Part shown: piece by piece, positions 7,798-14,625 of the stretch | Position numbering within the stretch: position 1 is the stretch's first letter | Layout: each line of letters starts with the position of its first letter | DNA from: Candidatus Sulfotelmatobacter sp. | GTDB lineage: Bacteria > Acidobacteriota > Terriglobia > Terriglobales > SbA1 | Direction of reading: 5' to 3' | DNA length: 15,065 bases | NCBI GenBank assembly: GCA_030151135.1 | Contig: JASLEQ010000214.1 | Location: 1 to 15,065, forward strand | Notes under the pieces: generated by a model | What the model was told of the DNA's origin: nothing | The model's database searches: none | Seen by the model: the letters and a program-made list of their open reading frames with translations, nothing else | Translations under genes and position numbers: made by a program

Positions 7798-8465
7798 TTC
7801 CTTCCATCGATCTCATGGGCGGCAAGATCGTTCAACTCGTCCAGGGATCGCGCAAGGCGCTCGAATTCGACAATTTCGAAGAATGGATTGCGCGCTTCTC
7901 TAAGTATCCACTCGTGCAATTGATCGACCTCGACGCGGCAAAAAGGGTTGGGGGCAATCGGGCATTGGTCAGCGAAATCGCGGCACGACTCCCCTGTCAG
8001 GTCGGAGGAGGCATTCGATCGATTGAGTCCGCCCGCGAAATGCTGAAGCTCGGCGCACAGCGCGTCATATTAGGTTCCTCGTTGATTTCCAGCGGCGCTA
8101 TAGATCCCATCTTCGCCCGAGAACTTTCCGAAACCCTCGGCCCTGGAAGTCTGGTATTTGCCGTGGATTCTCTGGGCGGACACGTCGCCATCAAAGGCTG
8201 GCAGGAGACGACGAACATCGATCCGGGTTACATGATGCGTGCTCTGGATCAGTATTGCAGCGCATTTCTCTACACTCATATTGATACGGAAGGACTGCTC
8301 AAGGGCATTCCTCTCGATGTGATTCAGAACCTGAGGTCGTCTACATCGCACCGGTTGATCGCCGCTGGTGGCATTCGCAGTTCGGAAGAGATCGATGCAC
8401 TCGATGCCATGGGAGTAGACGCGGTGGTCGGAATGGCGATTTACCAGAATCTCATCGCGGTTTGA
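7791..8465 (+). CDS. hisA: ProFAR isomerase HisA, short divergent form
   Basis: The protein has 224 residues and would isomerise ProFAR to PRFAR by an Amadori rearrangement in a (beta/alpha)8 barrel. ATG 7791 is preferred over GTG 7785 because GAGG (7782-7785) is then correctly spaced. The catalytic pair is present as D7 ([10 protein letters not shown]) and D126 (VFAVDSLGG), and the second-half motif [10 protein letters not shown] (163-172) and phosphate loops GGGIRS (72-77) and AAGGIRSS (191-198) are kept. It is 15-20 residues shorter than the common 240-245. The shortening lies mainly between strands 1 and 2. The usual 'VRLxQG' reads VQLVQG and 'HVVDLDGA' reads QLIDLDAA. Last gene of the operon; it converges on the exonuclease gene with a six-base gap and no clear terminator. 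Confidence 0.88.
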   Translation: MLIPSIDLMGGKIVQLVQGSRKALEFDNFEEWIARFSKYPLVQLIDLDAAKRVGGNRALVSEIAARLPCQVGGGIRSIESAREMLKLGAQRVILGSSLISSGAIDPIFARELSETLGPGSLVFAVDSLGGHVAIKGWQETTNIDPGYMMRALDQYCSAFLYTHIDTEGLLKGIPLDVIQNLRSSTSHRLIAAGGIRSSEEIDALDAMGVDAVVGMAIYQNLIAV

Positions 8466-8471
8466 AGCTGC

Positions 8472-9356
8472 TCAGGCTTTAATCGGTGGCAGAGACCTGG
8501 CCAAGACGCGCCGGTAAAGATCCGGGGCTTTCATCCGCTTGCAGCAAGCCTCGAAATCCGGGCGGCAAGCGGTCCAGCGAAGTTCGTCGACCGTGTCGAA
8601 TACGGGCACATCAAACCGCAAAGTAGCCAAAGTCCGAAAAAGAAGCGCTTCTTCCCACGCAGCAAACAAAGAGTCGGCCAGCCCTCGCGCTCTCTTGATC
8701 GATGGATTCCACTGGCGCCAATCTTTTGGAATGTCTTCCAGGTGCGCATAGTGTGAAAGCACCGCCGCTGCCGCCTTTGTGCCCCAATTTTTGACTCCGG
8801 GATAACCATCCGCGGAATCACCCGTGACCGCGAGATAGTCCGGTATGGATAACGGTTTCACTCCGAACTTTGCTTCTACAGCCACTTCATCTCGCACGAT
8901 CTCGCGCCGGCGATCTACTTGCACGATGCGGGTGCCCCTCACGCATTGCGCCAGATCTTTATCCGGAGTGCAGATCAAGACCTGCTCCACTCTTGCGTCC
9001 TCTCCTGCTTTTACGGCTGCCGACGCCAAAGCATCATCTGCCTCGAACTCAGCCATAGGCCAGACCAGTATCCCCATCGACTGCAATGCTTGTTCAAGAA
9101 TTGGGAACTGCGAAAGCAACTCCGGAGGCACTCCTTCGCTCGTTTTATAACCGGGATAGAGGTCATTGCGAAACGACTCGACAACATGATCGGTCGCAAC
9201 TCCAAGGTGAGTGGCCCCTGCCTCGATCATAGAAAAAACGGACCCAAGAACTCCCCGGACCGCCCCCATCTCCTGCCCGTTGTCATCTACAGAAGAAGGA
9301 ACGGCGAAGAAATAGCGGAACAGTTCGTAAGTGCCGTCGATCAGGTGAACGTTCAT
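8472..9356 (-). CDS. Stand-alone 5'-3' exonuclease (FEN/Pol I N-terminal type)
   Basis: The protein has 294 residues with the 5'-nuclease fold of the DNA polymerase I N-terminal domain but no polymerase domain, comparable with Xni/ExoIX-like or phage T5-type flap nucleases. Metal-ligand and DNA-binding motifs are present: D7 (LIDGTYELFR), SFRNDLYPGYK (61-71), FEADDALAS (104-112), CTPDKDLAQ (129-137) and TGDSADGYPGVKNWGTKAA (178-196, helix-hairpin-helix region). The first-strand, E105/D107/D108, D132/D134 and D180/D183 acidic residues needed for two-metal catalysis are all there. A role in Okazaki or repair flap processing is an inference. ATG 9356 has only a weak AGGA about ten bases upstream. 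It lies 35 bases downstream of the flavoenzyme gene on the same strand and may be co-transcribed. Confidence 0.87.
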   Translation of the reverse strand: MNVHLIDGTYELFRYFFAVPSSVDDNGQEMGAVRGVLGSVFSMIEAGATHLGVATDHVVESFRNDLYPGYKTSEGVPPELLSQFPILEQALQSMGILVWPMAEFEADDALASAAVKAGEDARVEQVLICTPDKDLAQCVRGTRIVQVDRRREIVRDEVAVEAKFGVKPLSIPDYLAVTGDSADGYPGVKNWGTKAAAAVLSHYAHLEDIPKDWRQWNPSIKRARGLADSLFAAWEEALLFRTLATLRFDVPVFDTVDELRWTACRPDFEACCKRMKAPDLYRRVLARSLPPIKA

Positions 9357-9391
9357 AAAGTAACTGTCCTGATCGTACCTGATCCGCCCAC

Positions 9392-10786
9392 TTATCCCTT
9401 ATCGATTGCCATAAACAAATTATTGAGCGACTCTGCCAGGGTAGGGTGAGCGTACGTCGCATCGCGCAGCGCCGTGTAAGGCAATCGCCCCATCATCGCG
9501 GTTTCAAGCACGGCCATGACCTCGCCGCCTTCAATTCCAAGAACCGCAGCGCCGAGTATCTGCTCCGAGCGGGCATCCACTACGGCCTTCATAAACCCGC
9601 GAGTCTCGTCCACTTCGATGGCGCGAGCTACAGAACTCATAGGGAGTTTCGCAATTCGAATCTCCATATTTTTTTCTCGAGCTTCGGCTTCGGACATGCC
9701 TACACGCCCCAGCTGTGGATCGATAAAAACCGTGTAGGGAACTATTCGGTCTTTCGTTGTACGCTGCCCCTTCTCCAGAAGATTCGTGCGAAGAATTCGG
9801 TAATCGTCGTAGGAGATATGGGTGAATGCCGGTCCGCCTTTGATGTCCCCCAGCGCGTAAATGCCTTCAACACTGGTTTCGAGACGCTCGTTCACCTCGA
9901 TGAAGCCATGACTGTCAGCTTTGATCCCCGCCGCTCGCAGATTCAGAGAATCGGAGTTGGCGGTGCGGCCGGTTGCGACCAGCAGGCGAGACCCATTCAA
10001 CTTCGTTTGATTGCCGCCTTGATTCAAGGTCAGCTGAACCTGCGCCTTTTCAGCAGATATACGATCGACCTTCGTATTCAGCAGGACGCTCACGCCATCC
10101 TGCTCAAGAATTTTCCTAATCTCTTCCGCAACATCGGAGTCTTCGCGCTCCAGCAATTGTTTTCCGGGTTCGACAATGGTGATGCGGCTTCCGAGTCGCC
10201 GGAAAAGCTGTCCAAATTCCAAACCGATGTAGCCGCCGCCCAGGATCAGCAGATGATCGGGAACGTCTCCAAGCTCCATGATTGAGATGTTGTCGAGAAA
10301 AGCAACGGTGTCCAAGCCGTCGATCTTCGGCCGGGAGGCACGAGTCCCTGCGTTGATGAAAATACGCTCAGCGGTGAGGCGCCGCTCACCGCCATCTTGC
10401 AGGCTGACACTCACGCTCTTCGGGTCAGAAAAGCTCGCCTCTCCAAAGATCAGATCGACATTGGTGCTCTTTTTGATTTTCGTTTCACTCCCGCTGCGGA
10501 ACTTTGTAACGATGTCGCGTTTACGCTGGCGGATTTTCTGCATGTCGATGCTGATCGGCCCGGTTTGCACTCCGTAATCCGCGGCGCGGCGGGCGAGGTA
10601 GGCCACGCGTCCGCTTGCAATCATGGTTTTCGTTGGAGTGCAGCCCTCGTTGATGCAGGTGCCCCCAACATGCAACCGCTCGATCAGAGCCGTTCGCATC
10701 CCCGCATTCGCTAACGCTGTTGAGAGCGGACCGCCGCCCTGACCGGCTCCAATGACAATGGCATCATATGACTCGGGATTTTTCAT
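9392..10786 (-). CDS. Pyridine nucleotide-disulfide oxidoreductase, mercuric reductase/lipoamide dehydrogenase type
   Basis: The protein has 464 residues and is a class I flavoprotein disulfide reductase. It has an FAD-binding GAGQGGG (13-19), a redox-active CINEGC (C44, C49) in GGTCINEGCTPTK, NAD(P)-binding GGGYIGLE (183-190), ALGD for FAD (311-314) and a dimerisation domain ending in YAHPTLAESLNNLF, with the H447/E452 pair of the active site of the partner subunit. The spacing and CTPTK sequence resemble mercuric reductase-like proteins. However, there is no N-terminal heavy-metal domain and the C-terminal vicinal cysteine pair of MerA is missing (the protein ends IDKG), so mercury reduction is unlikely. 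No 2-oxoacid dehydrogenase genes are nearby. The substrate is unknown. ATG 10786 has AGGTG upstream; the gene follows the histidine kinase gene by 53 bases. Confidence 0.88.
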   Translation of the reverse strand: MKNPESYDAIVIGAGQGGGPLSTALANAGMRTALIERLHVGGTCINEGCTPTKTMIASGRVAYLARRAADYGVQTGPISIDMQKIRQRKRDIVTKFRSGSETKIKKSTNVDLIFGEASFSDPKSVSVSLQDGGERRLTAERIFINAGTRASRPKIDGLDTVAFLDNISIMELGDVPDHLLILGGGYIGLEFGQLFRRLGSRITIVEPGKQLLEREDSDVAEEIRKILEQDGVSVLLNTKVDRISAEKAQVQLTLNQGGNQTKLNGSRLLVATGRTANSDSLNLRAAGIKADSHGFIEVNERLETSVEGIYALGDIKGGPAFTHISYDDYRILRTNLLEKGQRTTKDRIVPYTVFIDPQLGRVGMSEAEAREKNMEIRIAKLPMSSVARAIEVDETRGFMKAVVDARSEQILGAAVLGIEGGEVMAVLETAMMGRLPYTALRDATYAHPTLAESLNNLFMAIDKG

Positions 10787-10839
10787 GGCGCACCTATGAT
10801 GAATTCCTGGCGGGAAATGTGGGCGGGACGCTTCTTTCG

Positions 10840-12228
10840 CTAGTTGGCCGCGGGTGACACTGGAAGCCAGACCTGGAATCTGGTGTCGCCAGGCTTCGAT
10901 TGCACCTGAACGCTGCCGCGATGCTTCTTAACGATTCTTTGCACCGTATCGAGCCCCAACCCGGTCCCCTCCCCTACACCCTTTGTAGTGAAAAACGGCT
11001 CGAAGATTCGTGGCAGGACTTCCGGAGAAATTCCCGGACCATTGTCAGCGATCTCGACCACGACGCACTCGTCTTGCCGGTAAGTACGCACGCGCAACTC
11101 GCCTTTACCTGACATCGCATCGATCGCATTGTCGATAAGATTTGTCCAGACCTGATTCAACTCGCTCCCGAAGGAATCGACGAGCAGCGGGATCGGCTGG
11201 TACTCGCGATGCACCGTCACGCCGCGCTTTAACTTGTGATTGAGGATTGTCAACGTAGTCTCCAGCGTCTTCACAATGTCCACGTTCTGCACCGGAGACT
11301 GGTCCATGAACGTGTATTCCTTGATCGCCTTCACCAGGTCCGAGATTCTTGACGTGCTGCTCTCAATCTCGTTCAGCAAGCCTGCTACTTCTCCTAGAGC
11401 GGAGATCCTGAGCAACGCCGCGCGCGCGGTTGATGCGTCAAGCATCTCGAACAGATGGTCGATGTCAGTGGGCTTGAAATTTCTACGCGCCAGGTCGCCG
11501 GACAGTTGCCACAAATCGTTTTGTCCATGGCTCCGGAGCAAAGTGTCGATCTGATCTTCCGTTTCACTTGCTGCGAGGGAATTCGGAGGAGGAGTATGGC
11601 TTTGCATCAACGATGCTTCGAGCCGCTCAATCTCCGCTTTCTGATCAGCCGTCAGTTCGCGGCGCCCCAGTTCGTGGCTGGCATCGCGGATACGCTTCAA
11701 CATGTCGCGCAACTGGCTGGAAGCGCGCTTAGCCGCCGATGCGGGATTGTTCAGTTCGTGTGCGAGTCCCGCCGATAGTTTTCCCAACGCTGCAAGACGG
11801 TCGCGCTGCTGCTCGACTCGAGTAGCGCTGCGAATGCGGTCCGACATCAACCCGACAAGCCTTGAAGTAAGTTCGGGCATTTTCTGGATAAGCGCCGGGA
11901 ACTGCGCCGCTGGAAAGCGGAGAATTCGCCCGTCCGTAATGGCTCGGCCACTGAGCGTGTAGCTCTTCATGCGAGAGAATGGAAGAGCGCCGGTGACTTC
12001 GCCAGCTTTGAGATCGAAAATGACAGCCTCGCCGGCGAAATCGCCACGCCATTGAAATTCGCCTTCCAGCAGGACCGACATCGAGTCGGCCGGATCACCC
12101 TGCCTGACATAGACCTCGCCAGCCTTTACCTGCACCTCGCGAGACTGGCTCAGGAACCAGTCGATCTGATCCTGCGGCAAATCGGCGAACGTCGGAACTC
12201 GCCGCAATAACTCGGATATCTCTGCCAT
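10840..12228 (-). CDS. Soluble sensor histidine kinase with N-terminal Crp-like (cNMP-binding-fold) domain
   Basis: The protein has 462 residues with no membrane segments. Residues about 1-135 form a cyclic-nucleotide-binding-type beta-roll (VPTFADLPQDQIDWFL, VKAGEVYVRQGDPADSMSVLLEGEF). The phosphate-binding cassette that normally reads FGE-x-A-L-L...R-A is degenerate (GEVTGALPFSRMKSYTLSGRA), so binding of cAMP is doubtful. The dimerisation and phosphoacceptor helix is LAALGKLSAGLAHELNNP, with H157. A long helical insert follows at 170-300. The HATPase domain has the N box ELNQVWTNLIDNAIDAM (356-372), DNGPGI (395-400), FEPFFTTK (409-416) and GTGLGL (421-426), so it should be an active kinase. 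Its ATG abuts the stop of the response-regulator fusion, which makes that protein the likely phosphorylation partner. Confidence 0.92.
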   Translation of the reverse strand: MAEISELLRRVPTFADLPQDQIDWFLSQSREVQVKAGEVYVRQGDPADSMSVLLEGEFQWRGDFAGEAVIFDLKAGEVTGALPFSRMKSYTLSGRAITDGRILRFPAAQFPALIQKMPELTSRLVGLMSDRIRSATRVEQQRDRLAALGKLSAGLAHELNNPASAAKRASSQLRDMLKRIRDASHELGRRELTADQKAEIERLEASLMQSHTPPPNSLAASETEDQIDTLLRSHGQNDLWQLSGDLARRNFKPTDIDHLFEMLDASTARAALLRISALGEVAGLLNEIESSTSRISDLVKAIKEYTFMDQSPVQNVDIVKTLETTLTILNHKLKRGVTVHREYQPIPLLVDSFGSELNQVWTNLIDNAIDAMSGKGELRVRTYRQDECVVVEIADNGPGISPEVLPRIFEPFFTTKGVGEGTGLGLDTVQRIVKKHRGSVQVQSKPGDTRFQVWLPVSPAAN

Positions 12229-13899
12229 TTAGACCTTGCTCAGGTACTGATGAATGAACTGAACGGCCACCGATCCCTCGCCTACTCCGGAAGCCACCCG
12301 CTTGACCGAACCGTGCCTCACGTCCCCGACCGCAAAAATGCCAGGCACATTGGTCTCCAGTAAAAACGGAGCGCGTTCGAGCGTCCACTTCTTCGGCGGT
12401 TTCCCGCCCTGCATCAAATCCGAACCAGTCAGGATGAACCCGCGGTTATCTCGCTCGATCTCATCTCCAAGCCAGTCCGTGCGCGGCAGCGCTCCTATGA
12501 AAATGAACATGGATGTGGCGGCCACGCGTTCCACTTTATTTGTGTCCGAGCACAGCACAGAAATTTCTTCCAGATGTTGATTGCCGTGTACCTCGGCAAC
12601 GCTGGCGTGCGTCCAGAGCTGGATATTTGGTGTTTCATTGATCTGGTCAATCAGGTATTGCGACATCGTGCTCGACAGAGAATCTCCCCGCACCAGCATG
12701 ACGACTCGCTCGGCATACTTGGCGAAATTCATTGCCGCCTGGCCGGCCGAGTTCGCCCCGCCGATCACATAGACAATCTCACCTTTGCACGACAGCGCTT
12801 CGGTCGTTCCACCCCCGTAATAAACCCCTGCACCTTGCAACCGGTCAACTCCGGGAACCTCAAGGCGGCGCCATTGAACTCCGGTGGCGATCATCAATGC
12901 GTGGGATGATATCTCGCTGTTGTCGGCCAGTTTGATGATGCGATACGGACCCTCCACCCGCAGCCCGGTCACCGTCTGTGGCGCCAGTATCTCGACGCCA
13001 AATCGCTTCGCCTGCACGACAGCGCGCCGCGCCAGGTCGCCCCCGCTCAATCCGACCGGGAAGCCCAGGTAGTTCTCAATGCGGGAACTCATGCCCGCCT
13101 GACCACCGGGAGCTTCGCGCTCCACAATCACCGTTTTCAACCCTTCGGATGCTCCGTAAACGGCCGCGGCAAGTCCCGCAGGCCCGCCCCCGACAATGGC
13201 AAGATCGAAGAAAGTGGTATCCGCGCGAGTACGCAGGCCTACTCTTTGCGCGACTTCCGCCGGCGCTCCGTTCAGAAGCTTGTCGCCGCCAGGAAACAAA
13301 ACAACGGGCAATTCTCCCGCATCGGGCCCCAACGCACTGAGCAGTTCGGCTGTTTCCGGATCGTTGGCCGCGCCCTCGACGTCGATCCACTGGTAGGGAA
13401 CGTGGCTGCGCGCAAGAAAATCGCGGAGTTCGTAGCACCGCGGTGACCAACGGGTCCCGAGTACCCGGATGCCCTGGAAACCTGGGTGATAGGTCGCCTG
13501 CCAATCGCTCAACAAATCATCCAATTGCGGATAGAGATGTTCGGTCGGAGGATCCCAGGGCTTCAGGAAGAAGTAGTCGATATTGGCTTCGTTGATTGCG
13601 CTGATGGCCGCGTTGGTATCGGCATACGCAGTCAATAAGGCTCTCTTCGCGTCAGGAAAGACCTGGCGCGCTGCTTGAAGAAAACCTACGCCGTCCATTT
13701 TGGGCATGCGCTGATCCGCCAACAGCAGAGCCACAGCATCGCTGCGAACCTTCAACTGCTTCAGCAGATCGACCGCGCTCTCCGGAGAGTCGCTGCTCAG
13801 CACGCGGTATTCGCCCCCATACTGTGTTCTCAGATCGCGCTCGATCGCCTTCAAAACATCGGGATCGTCGTCGACGGTTAATAAAATGGGTTTCGGCAT
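12229..13899 (-). CDS. Response regulator fused to glutaredoxin-like and thioredoxin-reductase-like flavoprotein
   Basis: The protein has 556 residues in three modules. Residues 1-130 are a REC domain with acidic pocket D10-D12, phosphoacceptor D62 (ADQRMPKMDG), T90 and K113 (FLKPW). About 143-222 is a glutaredoxin/thioredoxin-like segment (GIRVLGTRWSPRCYELRDFLARSHVPYQWIDVE... ELPVVLFPGG) with one cysteine, C155, where CxxC would be expected. About 230-556 is a FAD/NAD(P) module with GGGPAGLAAA (237-246), GGQAGMSSRIENYLGFP (265-281), VIGGANSAGQAA (378-389) and IFAVGDVR (521-528). The thioredoxin-reductase CxxC is missing: this stretch reads YYGGGTTEALSCKG (360-373), with one Cys. A direct thioredoxin-reducing role is therefore unlikely, and a phosphorylation-controlled flavin output is an inference. 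ATG 13899 has GGGAG five bases upstream, better than TTG 13911. Confidence 0.9.
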   Translation of the reverse strand: MPKPILLTVDDDPDVLKAIERDLRTQYGGEYRVLSSDSPESAVDLLKQLKVRSDAVALLLADQRMPKMDGVGFLQAARQVFPDAKRALLTAYADTNAAISAINEANIDYFFLKPWDPPTEHLYPQLDDLLSDWQATYHPGFQGIRVLGTRWSPRCYELRDFLARSHVPYQWIDVEGAANDPETAELLSALGPDAGELPVVLFPGGDKLLNGAPAEVAQRVGLRTRADTTFFDLAIVGGGPAGLAAAVYGASEGLKTVIVEREAPGGQAGMSSRIENYLGFPVGLSGGDLARRAVVQAKRFGVEILAPQTVTGLRVEGPYRIIKLADNSEISSHALMIATGVQWRRLEVPGVDRLQGAGVYYGGGTTEALSCKGEIVYVIGGANSAGQAAMNFAKYAERVVMLVRGDSLSSTMSQYLIDQINETPNIQLWTHASVAEVHGNQHLEEISVLCSDTNKVERVAATSMFIFIGALPRTDWLGDEIERDNRGFILTGSDLMQGGKPPKKWTLERAPFLLETNVPGIFAVGDVRHGSVKRVASGVGEGSVAVQFIHQYLSKV

Positions 13900-13997
13900 G
13901 ATTACTCCCAATACACTGCGAAAGAAAGCAGATGAAGCCCTATATCCTGGATTAGCAGCTTAGATGGTCGCACGCAGGCTGTGGTCGCGCAAACTGC

Positions 13998-14270
13998 TCA
14001 GGCGCCGATTTCGCCGGCTTCCATCTGGTCGACGTAGCACCAAACCCATGATTCACCCGGCTCGATGGACCGGATCAACGGATGGTGAACTGTGTGGAAA
14101 TGCTTGGTGGCGTGCTTGTTCTTGGAAGAGTCGCAGCAGCCAACGTGTCCGCAACTCAAGCAGAGGCGCAGATGCACCCATCTGTCCCCCATTTTTACGC
14201 ATTCTTCGCAGACATGCGTGCTGGTTTCGGTGATCTTGATTTGATCGAGATGGGAGCACTTCTTTGCCAT
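13998..14270 (-). CDS. UBP-type zinc-finger protein
   Basis: The protein has 90 residues. It starts at ATG 14270 behind a near-perfect AGGAGG with a seven-base spacer. Nearly the whole length is a single ZnF-UBP (BUZ) domain: C5-x-H7, C21-x-x-C24, C37-x-x-C40, C45/C46, then H53, H57 and an HFHTVHHPL stretch, followed by WVWCYVDQ. In eukaryotes the fold binds the free C-terminal Gly-Gly of ubiquitin. In bacteria lacking ubiquitin it must do something else, and no function is established. Here it is the first gene of the minus-strand group and is 98 bases upstream of the response-regulator/flavoprotein fusion, so it may be an accessory or sensor partner of that system. That role is an inference from position only. 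Confidence 0.9.
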   Translation of the reverse strand: MAKKCSHLDQIKITETSTHVCEECVKMGDRWVHLRLCLSCGHVGCCDSSKNKHATKHFHTVHHPLIRSIEPGESWVWCYVDQMEAGEIGA

Positions 14271-14391
14271 AAATTCTCCTCCTTGGAAAGAGCCTTCTCC
14301 GCGTCAAGTGACTTCGGTTATGTAGGGCGAGAGCATCATCACAGCCAGACTGTTGATCGTCCCTCAGAATGATCTTGGAGGGGCTTCATCT

Positions 14392-14622
14392 GTGCTGCGC
14401 CTTGATTATCTTTCGTGCGTGTTGACTATCGCTTCGACCATTCTTATTGGCCGCCGTTGTTGGGAAGGCTGGGTGCTCTCTGGCATCAACAGCCTCGTGG
14501 TGTGTGTTATCGGATTTCGAACCGCTCAGCTTGGCTTCATTCCTGCGAACGTCTTCTGCGTGGTAGTGAGTGCGATTAACCTGCATGCCTGGCGGAAAAC
14601 GAATCCAACCGAAGAGCGCTAG
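14392..14622 (+). CDS. Small hydrophobic membrane protein, function unknown
   Basis: The protein has 76 residues from GTG 14392, chosen because GGAGGGG (14377-14383) lies eight bases upstream. The frame is open from TTG 14353, but that start has no ribosome binding site. Three hydrophobic stretches are visible: about residues 5-19 (DYLSCVLTIASTILI), 26-42 (GWVLSGINSLVVCVIGF) and 47-64 (LGFIPANVFCVVVSAIN). Short basic loops and a charged tail (HAWRKTNPTEER) complete it. This suggests two or three membrane spans. I do not recognise a named family. It is transcribed divergently from the zinc-finger gene and converges on egtD with a three-base gap. Confidence 0.6.
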   Translation: MLRLDYLSCVLTIASTILIGRRCWEGWVLSGINSLVVCVIGFRTAQLGFIPANVFCVVVSAINLHAWRKTNPTEER

Positions 14623-14625
14623 GCC

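Noticed and set aside
8463..8490. AAGC/GCTT hairpin between the convergent hisA and exonuclease genes, considered as a bidirectional terminator
   Set aside because: The stem is only four base pairs and there is no proper T run on either side.
9446..10285. Plus-strand open frame (279 codons) opposite the flavoenzyme gene
   Set aside because: It has no family features and no ribosome binding site, and it is fully covered by a clear flavoprotein disulfide reductase on the other strand.
9392..10786. Annotation as mercuric reductase merA
   Set aside because: The N-terminal metal-binding domain and the C-terminal vicinal cysteines are absent, and no mer genes are nearby.
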